Below are positions 11,984 through 20,834 of a stretch of DNA of 64,000 bases, piece after piece. The DNA lies in assembly GCA_007922225.1 (NCBI GenBank), contig ML680037.1, positions 2,586,876 to 2,650,875 of the forward strand. The letters run 5' to 3'. Each line of letters starts with the position of its first letter. Positions within the stretch are counted from its first letter, which is position 1. Under the pieces are notes generated by a model. That model was not told where the DNA came from. It saw nothing but the letters and a program-made list of their open reading frames with translations, and ran no database searches. This DNA comes from Emydura subglobosa (taxonomy: Eukaryota > Chordata > Testudines > Chelidae). The position numbers and the translations under genes were made by a program.

Positions 11984-12250
11984 ATGGTTAAAAAGAAGTG
12001 CAGTGCTCTCTGGGAGATTTTCTGTGTTGATGACTTTAATGCAGCACAAACTTACTGCAAAGTGTGCAAAACACAGCACAAGTGTCAGGCTACCCTGTAT
12101 CAGCTATGTATGGGTATATATCTGTCCAGCACATTCAGGAGTATCAAGATACCCCACTATGAAAGGATCAGGGAACTCCACATCTCAAGAATAGCTATTC
12201 AACTTCAGCCATTCACTGCTCAGGAAAATGTACAGCCCAGAAGATGTTTT
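11984..12250 (+). pseudogene. BED zinc-finger remnant, probably from a hAT transposon
   Basis: The frame starting MVKKKCSALWEIFCVDD continues NAAQTYCKVCKTQHKCQATL. The W-E-x-F ... D-D ... A ... C-x-x-C pattern is the first half of a BED-type zinc finger, the DNA-binding domain of hAT transposases and their domesticated ZBED relatives. The second half, with the two His residues, is not preserved. Downstream sequence is broken after about 90 codons. No dimerisation domain is visible. Confidence 0.45.
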
Positions 12251-12259
12251 GGAAATTAA

Positions 12260-12855
12260 TTTCTCAGAGGCAAGGATAATTTACGGACATCCTTCCTATT
12301 TCAAGAGTGGATGATTTGTGCTTTGGGTGGATCATAAAACTACTGAAATCTCATTACTGGCTGTTTATGAACAATTTTTTTTTTGCTAACAATGTTATCC
12401 ATGTGTGTGAAAAATTTTGCCAGCAAGTGATCATTCCAATTTTTTTTTAAAAAAAAGCATGAACTGCAACTCATTTTCTGCCGATATGGTGACACAAAGA
12501 AACATCTTGCAGTCTTTTCTGGGACTAACATCAGACTAGATAGACAGACAATGAAGTCACAAGAGCAGTAATGCTGTACTGTGAGACTTTCAACAGCAAA
12601 GCCTGTTTTGGAGCCAATTCTGGGCATGTATGATAAAAGGCAGATTGCCAAAGATTCTATTTACATGGTGCTTTGAGACAATGGGTCTGACAAAACAAAA
12701 GCTTTTAGTGACTGAGTTAAGGATGCTTTATTAGAACAACCATCTGCTCATCCATATTCAGCCAGAGGCTGGTCAACATATTTCAAGGAATAGTCAACTG
12801 TGAAATAGGTGAATCTTCATGTTATCTGAAATTTGTGTCTGCCCCATATCCACAT
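12260..12855. other. unique DNA, possibly decayed transposon body
   Basis: It follows the BED-like remnant and has poly-T and poly-A runs at 12375 and 12440. No motif is readable. Confidence 0.35.
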
Positions 12856-12932
12856 GATTTAGTTGGAGGGGAGTTGGACTAGATGACTTCCTGAGATCTC
12901 TTCCAACCCTAATCTTTCTATGATTCTATGAA
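12856..12932 (+). mobile_element. CR1 LINE 3' end fragment
   Basis: The segment carries GGACTAGATGACTTCCTGAG, CTTCCAACCCTAATC and the terminal TATGATTCTATG repeat. These are the standard 3' end of sauropsid CR1 elements. Only about 75 bp remain, a normal 5' truncation. Confidence 0.9.
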
Positions 12933-13069
12933 AATACACATTGGAACTGAAATGTGTCTCTACGAATTCCCACGTTTTAGGCCAGTTTCAGATCTCCTTC
13001 TCTGAGACAATTGTAAACATAAGGTTTATCTGTACTCTGCTTCCACTGGCTCCAAAGTGCACAGTAGAA

Positions 13070-14335
13070 GTGCACACCTAGAAAATAATAAGGTAACAGT
13101 CAGCATGGATTTGTCAAGAACAAATCGTGTCAAACCTAATAGCTTTCTTTGACAAGGTAACTAGCCTTGTGGATGGAGGGAAGTGATAGATATGGTTTAT
13201 CTTGACTTTAGTAAGACTTTTGATACTGTCTCACATGACCGTCTCATAAACAAACTAGGGGAATACAACCTAGATGGAGCTACTATAAGGTGAGTATGTA
13301 ACTGCTTGAAAACCATTCCCAGAGAGTAGTTATCAGTGGTTCACAGTCAAGCTGGAAAGACATACTGAGCATGGTCCCATGGGGATCAATTCTGGGTCTG
13401 GTTCTGTTCAATACCTTTATCAATGATTTAAATAATGGCATAGCTATTACATATACATTTTGAGGATGATACCAAGCTGGGAGAGGTTGCAAGTGCTTTG
13501 GAGGATAGGATTAAAATTGAAAGTGATCTGGACAAACTGGTCTGAAGTATATAGGATGAAATTCAATAAGGAGAAATGCAAAGTGCTCCACTTGGGAAGG
13601 AACAATTAGTTGCACACATACAATATGGGAAATGACTGCCAAGGAAGGAGTACTGCAGAAAGGGATCTTGGGGTCATAGTGGACCACACGCTAGATATGA
13701 ATCAACAGTGTAACAGTGTTGCAAAAAAAGCAAGCATCATTCTGGGATGTATTAGCAGAAGCCTTGTAAGCAAGAAGTAATTCTTCACTCTACTCTGTGC
13801 TGATTAGGCTTCAACTGGAGTATTATGTGCAGTTCTAGGTGCCACATTTCAGGAAAGATGTGGACAAATTGGAGAAAGTCCAGAGAAGAGTAACACAAAT
13901 GAATAAAGGTCTAGAAAACATGACCTATGAGGGAAGATTGAAAAAATTGGGTTTGTTTACTCTGAAGAGGAGAAGATGGAGGGGAGACATGATAACAGTT
14001 TTCCAGTACATAAAAAGTTGTTACAAGGAGGAGGGAGAACAATTGTTCTGGTTAACATCTGAGGATAGACAAGAAGCAATGGGCTTAAATTGCAGCAATG
14101 GCAGTTTAGGTTGGACATTAGGAAAAACTTCCTAACTGTCAAGGTAGTTAAGCACTGGAATAAATTGCCTATGGAGGTTGTGGAATCTTTGTCACTGGAG
14201 ATTTTTAAGAGCAGGTTGGACAGACACCTGTCAGGGTTGGTCTAGATAATGCTTGGTCCTGCCTTGAATGCATGGGACTGGACTCAGAGACCTCTTCAGG
14301 TCCTTTCCAGACCTACAATTCTATGATTCTATGAG
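13070..14335 (+). mobile_element. CR1 LINE, ORF2 C-terminal half and 3' end, decayed
   Basis: Across frames the sequence reads YLDFSKTFDTVSHDRL (reverse-transcriptase block with the catalytic Asp), LFNTFINDLNNGI and DDTKLGEVASALEDRI (remains of the second catalytic block). It then gives FRKDVDKLEKVQRRVTQM, GRLKKLGLFTLKRRR and a 3' tail ending ACAATTCTATGATTCTATGA. The longest clean frame is 13839-14135. There are many frame breaks, so it is an old, 5'-truncated copy. Confidence 0.9.
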
Positions 14336-14968
14336 TATACAAAAAAGTTAACTGACTCTTGATTGCAGATGTTGTAGCCAAGTGGAATTTCACCTAAAAC
14401 ATGCTTGGACATCTGCTGGAAAATAAATGGGATCTCATTCTTTTAATGTGTCAGTAGAGTCTCTCAGGGACTGTAATTCTAGTCCTGGAGTAATAAGAAG
14501 AATTAACCTACAAAAAAACCTTTGATCAAGCCTATGCTTGTTTACATGCACACTTAGTTCATGGCAAGCTGGGGTGTAAATCAACTCTGCATTGGCCTGC
14601 CTCATGGTAAGTGTCTATGTAGACCCTTCTGCTGCACCCTAAAATTCCCTAGTGCACATTGATCTACCCTACTTTCCATTTCAGAGTGAGAGCTCACAAC
14701 AAACATTCCCTAAAACACCCACGAGGTCTTGCAGATAAACCAAAGATCAGATTTGACATTTCTGATATTTCTAAGATTGAAAAACATGCAGGTGGGGGAA
14801 ATACTTTTAAAAAACCCAATAAACCAAAAAACCTTTTAGGCCTTTTCTTTATCTTTCATAAAGAAGGAAAAGAGAACACAATTTAAAAAATAATTGGCAG
14901 ATTAGCTGTGAATCCCTCAGGATCAGAATTTCTTAGGCACTTTGCGAATATAGTGCTTTGAAGATCCA
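14336..14968. other. unique DNA
   Basis: Nothing recognised beyond short A-rich runs at about 14810-14885. Confidence 0.4.
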
Positions 14969-15240
14969 GCTATGTCTTCACTGCAAAAAATAGGTGTCTT
15001 TTTACATTGAGATACTTAACAGAAGTTAGTTATCTCAATGTAAAATCCTAGTGGCGACAAGGTGCATATAGTTTTTACTTTGATGTAACCAGCCGATGTC
15101 AACTCTATACTCTACCTGGATGAGCTACTTAGAGATAACTACCTGTGCATTGTCTCTACTAGGATTTTACACTGAGCTGGCTATCTCAAGTTAGTTACCT
15201 CGGTGTAAGACACACCTTTATTGCAGTGAAGACATGGCCT
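14969..15240. mobile_element. MITE with TGTCTTCACTGCAA ends
   Basis: The left end reads GCTATGTCTTCACTGCAAAA. The reverse complement of the right end reads AGGCCATGTCTTCACTGCAA. Internal arms also pair: TTGAGATACTTAAC...GTTAGTTATCTCAATG and the ACTAGGATTTTACAC words on both sides. It has no coding frame. The fold and ends indicate a non-autonomous DNA transposon. Confidence 0.75.
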
Positions 15241-15712
15241 TAGTCAGGTCAGACTTCGTAAAGTTTGCAGGCAATTCACGATGGTGTATAGATTTGGGCA
15301 TACTCTAGGAAGCTGCTTCTGCTCTAAAAAATGTATTGCCTAGCCACCACAGTGAACTTCTGGAAATAAATTGGTGTCTATAAGGTCATCTAATCTCCAC
15401 ACCTAAAAAATACTGTGACATGCCAAGAGAGTTGCACTACTCCCCCTCCGTGACATCTGCAAAGAGATAGTGGCTCTCTGTTAACAATTGCATTGATGGA
15501 GAAAAGAAAAAAAAATATTGAGTGGATTGTTGGTAATTCCTGGGTCCAATGTCTGGAGAAAAATGTCATGAAAACTCATGGATCCCCGTCTGAGCATCCC
15601 ATGTCACTTTACAGTCTCCTCAAATTACTTGATCCAGAAAAAGCCTGAAGGGAAGGAATTAAATGATTAAAATGACTGAACTGCAAGCTGTAGAATGCTT
15701 CATGTGACTCAA
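15241..15712. other. unique DNA left of the PLE
   Basis: No recognised element. It ends at the 13-bp target duplication at 15713. Confidence 0.45.
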
Positions 15713-15725
15713 TGGCTTTATTGTA
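15713..15725. repeat. 13-bp target-site duplication, left copy
   Basis: TGGCTTTATTGTA is repeated exactly at 20822-20834, bracketing the whole PLE block. Confidence 0.85.
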
Positions 15726-16112
15726 TACAGTGTTGTTGTAGCTGTATTGGTCCCAGGATATTAAAGAGACAAGGTGGGTGAGGTAATATCTTTTATTGGG
15801 TCAATTTCTGTTGGGGAGAGAGACAAGTTTTTGAGCTTACACAGAGCTCTTCTTCAGGTCTGGGAAATGTATTCGAAGGGTATTGTGACACTGGCAGGCC
15901 AGGTGCCAGCTCTGATCCAGACTGCAGGCATTAGCTGAGAACCTTGTAACTGGAGACCAGACCAGGTCACTTTTATGTTAGTTTTGCTCAAAATAGGTAT
16001 TAGTTTTATAAAAATTAAGTTCTATTAAATGCTTGTAAATTGCTACATCATTAATCTCACTTGTAATATTGATATTCCATGCTATAAGAAAATATGTAAG
16101 TTTTGCTTTATA

Positions 16113-16532
16113 CAGTAGAATCTCAGAGTTACAAACACGAGAGTTACAAAATGACCGGTCAACCACACACCTCATTTGGAACTAAAAGTACGTAATCAGG
16201 CAGTGCAGCAGAGACCGAAAAAAAACAACCTAACAAAAAAACAGCAAATACAGTTCAGTACTCTGTTAAACATAAACTACTTAAAAATTAAGTGAATGTT
16301 TAAAAAAAAGATATGACAAGGTAAGGAAACTGTTTCTGTGCTTGTTTCATTTAAATTAAGATGGTTAAAGTGGCATTTTTCTTCTACCTAGTAAAGTTTC
16401 AAAGCTGTATTCAGTCAATATTTAGTTGTAAACTTTTGAAAAAACAACCATAACGTTTTGTTCAGAGTCATGAACATTTCACAATTATGAACACCACATT
16501 GCTGAGGTGTTCGTAATTCTGAGGTTCTACTG
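16113..16532. mobile_element. Tigger/pogo-like MITE with TA duplication
   Basis: The left terminus reads CAGTAGAATCTCAGAGTTAC; the reverse complement of the right terminus reads CAGTAGAACCTCAGAATTAC. The repeat continues to about 26 bp with four mismatches. TA flanks each side (16111-16112, 16533-16534), as expected of the Tc1/mariner-pogo superfamily. At 420 bp with no open frame it is non-autonomous. It is inserted in the solo LTR. Confidence 0.85.
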
Positions 16533-17113
16533 TAACTTTAAAAATGTTTGCCCTGAACTTGTGAACTCAGGCACAGGAATTGTGAAGTGACTATCAAAAT
16601 CAGATGAGCCATCAAGAATCATCACAGTACAAAGGATTGGTTAATAGCCCTATCGCACCTGGGAGATGCTACATGCAAGAAAGCTCATCCTGTGGACTTG
16701 GAAGCTGAATGAAGAAAACAAAGTCACAGGAAAATTTTCCATCTTTTTGGCTGTTTGAAATCTGAAGGGCCAAAACTGAAGCCACTAGCCAGAGATACCC
16801 AAGGGCTGCCTTGTGGGTCTGCCCTGAAAGACACTTTGAATTGACAGATTACTCTGTGAATTACAACTCTGTCACTTTTAGGATTTAGATGGTAACTCAC
16901 TGTGTGTGTACGCTTGTTTGCTTTAGCCTGTAAATAACTCTTATTCCTTTTTTCTAGCTGATAAACCTTTAGATAGTTTATTACATGATTGGCTACAGAT
17001 GTTGTTTTTGGTGTAAGGTGAAGGGTATCAATCGATCCAGGGCTAAGTGAATGGTCTCTTGGGACTGGAAGCAACCTGAATGTTGTGTGATTTTTGGTGT
17101 AAGTGACCACTTA

Positions 17114-17384
17114 GGCCAGGTTTACACTACACACTTATTTTGGTATAACTATGTCACTCGGGGGTGTGAAAAATCCACATCTCTGTAGTTATCCACAGCC
17201 ACGTAGTTATACTAACCTTAATCTCCCCATCTAGACAGCACTATGTTGGCAGGAGAGCTTCTCCTGCTGGCATTGGTACTGCCTTTCGCAGAAGTAGAGT
17301 TATTAAGCCAACAGAAAAGCTCTTTCCGGTCAGCTTACATTATCTTCACCAGAAGTGTTACAAATTTGCAGTGTACACCTGCCG
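17114..17384. mobile_element. Harbinger-type MITE (GGTATAACTATGTCACTC family)
   Basis: The left end GGCCAGGTTTACACTACACA and the reversed right end GGCAGGTGTACACTGCAAA are inverted repeats. The flanks are TTA and TAA, consistent with the 3-bp TWA duplication of Harbinger elements. The body shares ATAACTATGTCACTC and GGTGTGAAAAATCCACA with the copy at 52723. It is inserted in the solo LTR. Confidence 0.8.
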
Positions 17385-17601
17385 TAAGTCCAGTTTGTAT
17401 GGTGGCAAGATAGATTGGAAAGGACTGTCTGTGACTCCATGGTAAAACGTCTATAGTGATCCAGGAGTTCACATTTGTTACTGGCTTAGTGAAATCTAAT
17501 TATAGATTAGGGTATAGATTAGATTTGGGGTGTCTGCCCTGTTTTTCGCCATCTGCCCTGAGGTAGATGCTCACAGTCATGAGCCACTCCAGACACTGAC
17601 A

Positions 17602-17812
17602 GGTATATCTACACTGCAGTTAGACACTCGCGGCTGGCCTGATCCAGCTGAGTAGGGCTCATGGGGCGTGGGCTAAAGGGCTATTTAGTTGCGCTGTAGA
17701 TGTTCAGACTTGGGCTGCAGCCGTAGCTGTGGGATCCTCCAACTTGCAGGGTCCTAGAGCCCAGGCTTCAGCCCGAACCTAAATGTCTACACTACAGTTA
17801 AACAGCCACAGG
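17602..17812. mobile_element. MITE (TCTACACTGCAAT family) inside PLE tail
   Basis: It begins GGTATATCTACACTGCAGTT, where GGTAT is shared with the LTR duplication. It contains the inverted partner CTAAATGTCTACACTACAGT and ends TTTTTAATTGC. The PLE tail resumes at GAGTGCCACAGC. The right terminus is damaged. Confidence 0.6.
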
Positions 17813-18072
17813 TTTTTAATTGCTGACCTGAGTGCCACAGCTAAATACAAGGTGGAACGGATTGTTTAGCATAAGTAGTTAACACATATAAGGGACCAAG
17901 CAAGGTGAAGTGGCCTGTTAACACCTCTTCAGTCATGGGGGGAAATCACTGGGGCTGTGTGGGGGTTAATGGCTTATAGATTGTTGTAATAAGCCATAAA
18001 TCCAGAGTCTTTGTTCAGTTCGTGATTTTTAGTGTCTTGTGAAGTTGTGAATTTAAGCTCCCAGGCTCATCT

Positions 18073-18542
18073 TTAGAAGGTATTGTGCAGGTTTCCTTTG
18101 AGGATGAGGACTGATAGGTTAGTTATGGAGTGATCGCTTTGTGAAAAGTGTTCACCTACAGGTGATAGGGTGTTTTTGTCTTTTATCATTTTCAAGTGTA
18201 AGTTCATTTGAGTGTGTAGTGATCGTCTGTTTTCACCCAGATAGTTGTTATTAGGGCATTTAGTGCACTGGATGAGGTATACCACATGTTGTGATAGGTA
18301 CATGTAGTATCCATGGATTTTGAAAGGTGTGTTGTGGTAGGTGTTGATCATTGTAGCAGTGGACATATGTATCTGTTGTTCTGTCAGGGGATGGTACTGC
18401 TTTAAGTTGGTTTGTCCTGGCTTGCTTCTGATGACAAGCTTGAAGAGGTTGGGGTGTTGTTTGAAGGCGAGAAGAGGGGTTTCAGGAAAGATTTCTTGCA
18501 GGATGTGGAACCCATTGAATATGGATTGTAATTGTTTGATGA
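18073..18542 (-). pseudogene. PLE GIY-YIG endonuclease domain, main copy
   Basis: The frame reads KQLQSIFNG, ETPLLAFKQHPNL and LVIRSKP, then HVVYLIQCTKCPNNNYLGE, NRRSLHTQM and SPVGEHFSQSDHS. In PLE proteins this C-terminal domain nicks target DNA. VYLI...NNNYLGE corresponds to the GIY...YIG core, and CTKC is the Cys pair typical of the PLE version. The frame is open for 158 codons but is cut off from the reverse transcriptase by the CR1 at 18547-19068. Confidence 0.85.
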
Positions 18543-18546
18543 TACC

Positions 18547-19068
18547 CATACATCATTACTCTGTCCAGTTTTGGGCCCCCCACTACATAAAGGGTGTGGA
18601 CAAATTGGAAAAGGTCCAGCAGAGGACAACAAAAATGATTAGGGGGCTGGAGCACATGACTTATGAGGAGAGGCTGAGGGAACTGGGCTTGTTTAGTCTG
18701 CAGAAGAAAAGAATGAGGGGGAATTTGATAGCAGCCTTTAACAACCTGAAAGGGAGTTCCAGGGAGGATGGAGCTGGCCTGTTCTCAGTGGTGGCAGATG
18801 ACAGAATAAGGAGCAATAGGCTCAAGTTGCAGTGGGGGAGGTCTAGGTTGGATATTAGGAAAAAAATTTTCACTAGGAGGGTGGTGAAGCACTGGAATGG
18901 GTTACCTAGAGAGGTGGTGGAATCTCCATCCTTAGAGGTTTTCAAGGCCTGGCTTGACAAAACCCTGGCTGGGATGATTTAGTTGGGGTTGGTCCTGTTT
19001 TGAGCAGGAGATTGGACTAGATGACCTCCTGAGATCCCTTCCAACCCTAATCTTACATAATTCTATGC
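18547..19068 (+). mobile_element. CR1 LINE insertion in the PLE
   Basis: The element runs from CATACATCATTACTCTGTCC to the ATTCTATG tail. TACC occurs on both sides (18543-18546, 19069-19072). Removing the insert rejoins the PLE reading frame (LEPMQG to IIKQLQ), which proves that it entered after the PLE. Its ORF2 tail is intact. Confidence 0.92.
18557..18982 (+). CDS. CR1 ORF2 C-terminus, uninterrupted
   Basis: The frame reads YSVQFWAPHYIKGVDKLEKV, ERLRELGLFSLQKKR, LIAAFNNLKG, DIRKKIFTRRVVKHWN and PREVVESPSLEVFKAWLDKT, with a stop at 18982. It is the end of the CR1 endonuclease/reverse-transcriptase protein, after the catalytic domains. It is a 5'-truncated fragment without a promoter and is not expected to be a functional gene. 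The open frame extends upstream into antisense PLE sequence by chance. The lack of stops suggests a younger copy than the other CR1s here. Confidence 0.85.
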   Translation, partial: YSVQFWAPHYIKGVDKLEKVQQRTTKMIRGLEHMTYEERLRELGLFSLQKKRMRGNLIAAFNNLKGSSREDGAGLFSVVADDRIRSNRLKLQWGRSRLDIRKKIFTRRVVKHWNGLPREVVESPSLEVFKAWLDKTLAGMI

Positions 19069-19072
19069 TACC

Positions 19073-20210
19073 TTGCATGGGTTCCAGTGTGGAGTTGTAG
19101 GTGACAACTTGGAGTGTGTGGTTGGAAGGGTTTTTATTTCTGTACTGAAGCCCGGTCTCTTGGGGTATTTGGGTGCACTGTTCCCTGATGCGATCTATTT
19201 CTCTAGTGGAGTGTCCTTGTTTGTTAAAGGTGGTTTTGAGTGTGTTCAGGTGTATATCCCGGATTTTCTCCTTGAAGCATTTTTTGATGTGTTTGGGGTG
19301 GTTACTAGATCTGTGAAGGTAGATGTGGTGATCCGTGGGTTTCTTGTATGGAAACCCTGTGTGTAGGGTTCCATCTTTGAAGCTGATTGTGGTGTCCAGG
19401 AAGTTGATGCTAGTGTAAGAGTGTTCTAGAGAGAGTTTAATGGATGGGTGGTGGCTGCGGTGGAAATCTATGAGGGAGTTTAAAATGCTTGTCAAGAGGA
19501 TGAAAATATCATCAGTGTAGCTCAGGTATATCATTGCTTTCATGGTGCATTTGTCCAGAACTTCTTCTTCAAAGTGGCCCATGAAGAGATTGGCATATTA
19601 GCCAGTTCTCATGGCTGTTCCCCTGGTTTGGACACACCTTTTTTGTTGTTGAATGTAAATTTTTATGGGTGAGAATGAAATGGATGAGTTTGGCAATGTG
19701 TTTGGGGTGAATATCTGAGTATTGTCCATTATCTTGTAAATACTGAGCTGGTAGTGATGCCACCATGGTGAGGGATGTTGGTGTATAGGGAGGAGACATG
19801 CATAATGGCAAGGATGATGTTCCAAGGGAGGTTGTTAATGTTACTGAGTTTCTGGAGGAAGTTAATAATGTCCTGGAGGAAACTAGCCCTTTTGTGTGTT
19901 GGGTGGTTTGAGGATGCTTTCTATGAGTCCTGATTTTCCTTCAGTAAGAGTGCTGGGGCAGATATGATGGGTCTGTTTGGGTTCCCTTATTTGTGTATCT
20001 TGGGAAGGATGTAAAAGGTCCTTCGGTGGGTTCATGGGGGATGAGTTTGTACAGTTTCTTTTGGAGTTGTTTGGGGAAGGATTTGATGTTATCCTTAAAG
20101 TCCTGGGTAAATTGTGGTGTGGGGTCTTCTTTAAGTTCTTTATAGTAGGTGGTGTTGGAGAGTTGTTTGATAGTCTCGTTAATGTAGTCATCACAGTTGA
20201 GAACTACGGC
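19073..20210 (-). pseudogene. PLE reverse transcriptase, degenerate
   Basis: Minus-strand motifs in order: YYKELKEDPTPQF, IKSFPKQLQKKLYKLIP and RYTNKGTQTDPSYLPQH; then LAIMHVSSLYTNIPH; then AMIYLSYTDDIFILLTS (the YxDD catalytic box, present as YTDD); then INFLDTTISFKDG, HHIYLHRSSNHP and LEPMQG. In the SSLYTNIPH block the family has a catalytic Asp before V, and here a His codon (CAT) stands in that place. Several frame breaks occur between 19580 and 19940. It is related to telomerase-type reverse transcriptases, which prime from target DNA. Confidence 0.85.
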
Positions 20211-20447
20211 TACTATTATCAATACACCTGCAACACATCTTTCATGATCTATGCGTCCTACACGTGCCTATTACAACATGTGGCGTACCTCATCCCATGC
20301 ACTAAATGCCCCAATAACAACTCGGTGGGTGAAACCAGACAATCGCTACACTCTCGAATGAGATCACACAGAAAACTGATAAAAAGAGACAAAAACTCCC
20401 TATCACCTGTGAGTGAACATTTCATAAAGAGATCACTCTATATCTGA
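20210..20447 (+). pseudogene. PLE GIY-YIG domain, inverted partial copy
   Basis: The plus-strand frame reads HVAYLIPCTKCPNNNSVGET, RQSLHSRMRSHRKL and SLSPVSEHF, homologous to the minus-strand domain at 18073-18542. The Tyr of the YLG/YVG core is Ser here. Downstream (LTCACC...CACAATACC) it follows the same tail to 20821. It marks the start of the inverted arm. Confidence 0.88.
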
Positions 20448-20821
20448 CCTCTCAGTCATCATCCTCAAAGGAAACCTGCACAATACCTTCAAAAGACAAG
20501 CCTTGGAGTTAAATCCATAACTTTGCTAGACACTAAAAATCATGGACTGAATAGAGACCCTTGATTTATGGCTTATCACAACCATCTATAACCTACTAAA
20601 CCACCCCAGAATTTGGAGGGCTGTTAACTGGCCAGTTCACCTTGAAGGGTCACTTGAAACATGTGTTAACTACTTATGCTAAACAATCTGTTCCATGTTA
20701 TATTTAGCTGTGAATGCATTTTCCAGATCTGAACAAGAGCTTTGTGTAAGCTTAAAAGCTATCTCACCAATAGAAGCTGGTCCATTAAAATATATTACCT
20801 CACCCACCTTGTCTCTCTCAT

Positions 20822-20834
20822 TGGCTTTATTGTA
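20822..20834. repeat. 13-bp target-site duplication, right copy
   Basis: Exact second copy of the sequence at 15713-15725. Confidence 0.85.

Larger units (their letters stand above)
15884..17601 (+). mobile_element. solo LTR, endogenous-retrovirus type, with 5-bp duplication
   Basis: The unit starts TGTGACACTGGCAGG and ends CCAGACACTGACA, so it has TG...CA ends. GGTAT flanks it at 15879-15883 and 17602-17606. Removing the two nested MITEs leaves about 1.0 kb. There is no gag, pol or env remnant, so only one LTR is left. It landed at the edge of a short MITE that was already in the PLE tail. Orientation is judged from GATAAACCTTTAG near 16962, a possible weak poly(A) signal. Confidence 0.75.
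15726..20821 (-). mobile_element. Penelope-like element with inverted partial copy, nested insertions
   Basis: The main copy reads on minus: reverse transcriptase (19073-20210), then GIY-YIG endonuclease (18073-18542), then a 3' tail reaching 15726. A second, 5'-truncated copy in the opposite orientation (20210-20821) is joined head to head. Its end (complement of the plus sequence, GAGAGACAAGGTGGGTGAGG) matches the left tail. A 13-bp duplication flanks the unit, so the pair inserted as one. Terminal inverted partial copies are a known habit of PLEs. Nested within it are a MITE, a solo LTR carrying two further MITEs, and a CR1. It is decayed. Confidence 0.9.

Noticed and set aside
16724..17110. 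128-codon minus frame
   Set aside because: It lies wholly in the solo LTR, antisense, without retroviral motifs.
18341..18982. 213-codon plus-strand open frame
   Set aside because: It is a chimera of antisense PLE sequence (first about 70 codons) and the CR1 ORF2 tail. Only the CR1 part is a real coding remnant.
19977..20447. 156-codon plus-strand frame
   Set aside because: Its first half is antisense to the PLE reverse transcriptase. Only the part after about 20210 is genuine, as the inverted endonuclease copy.
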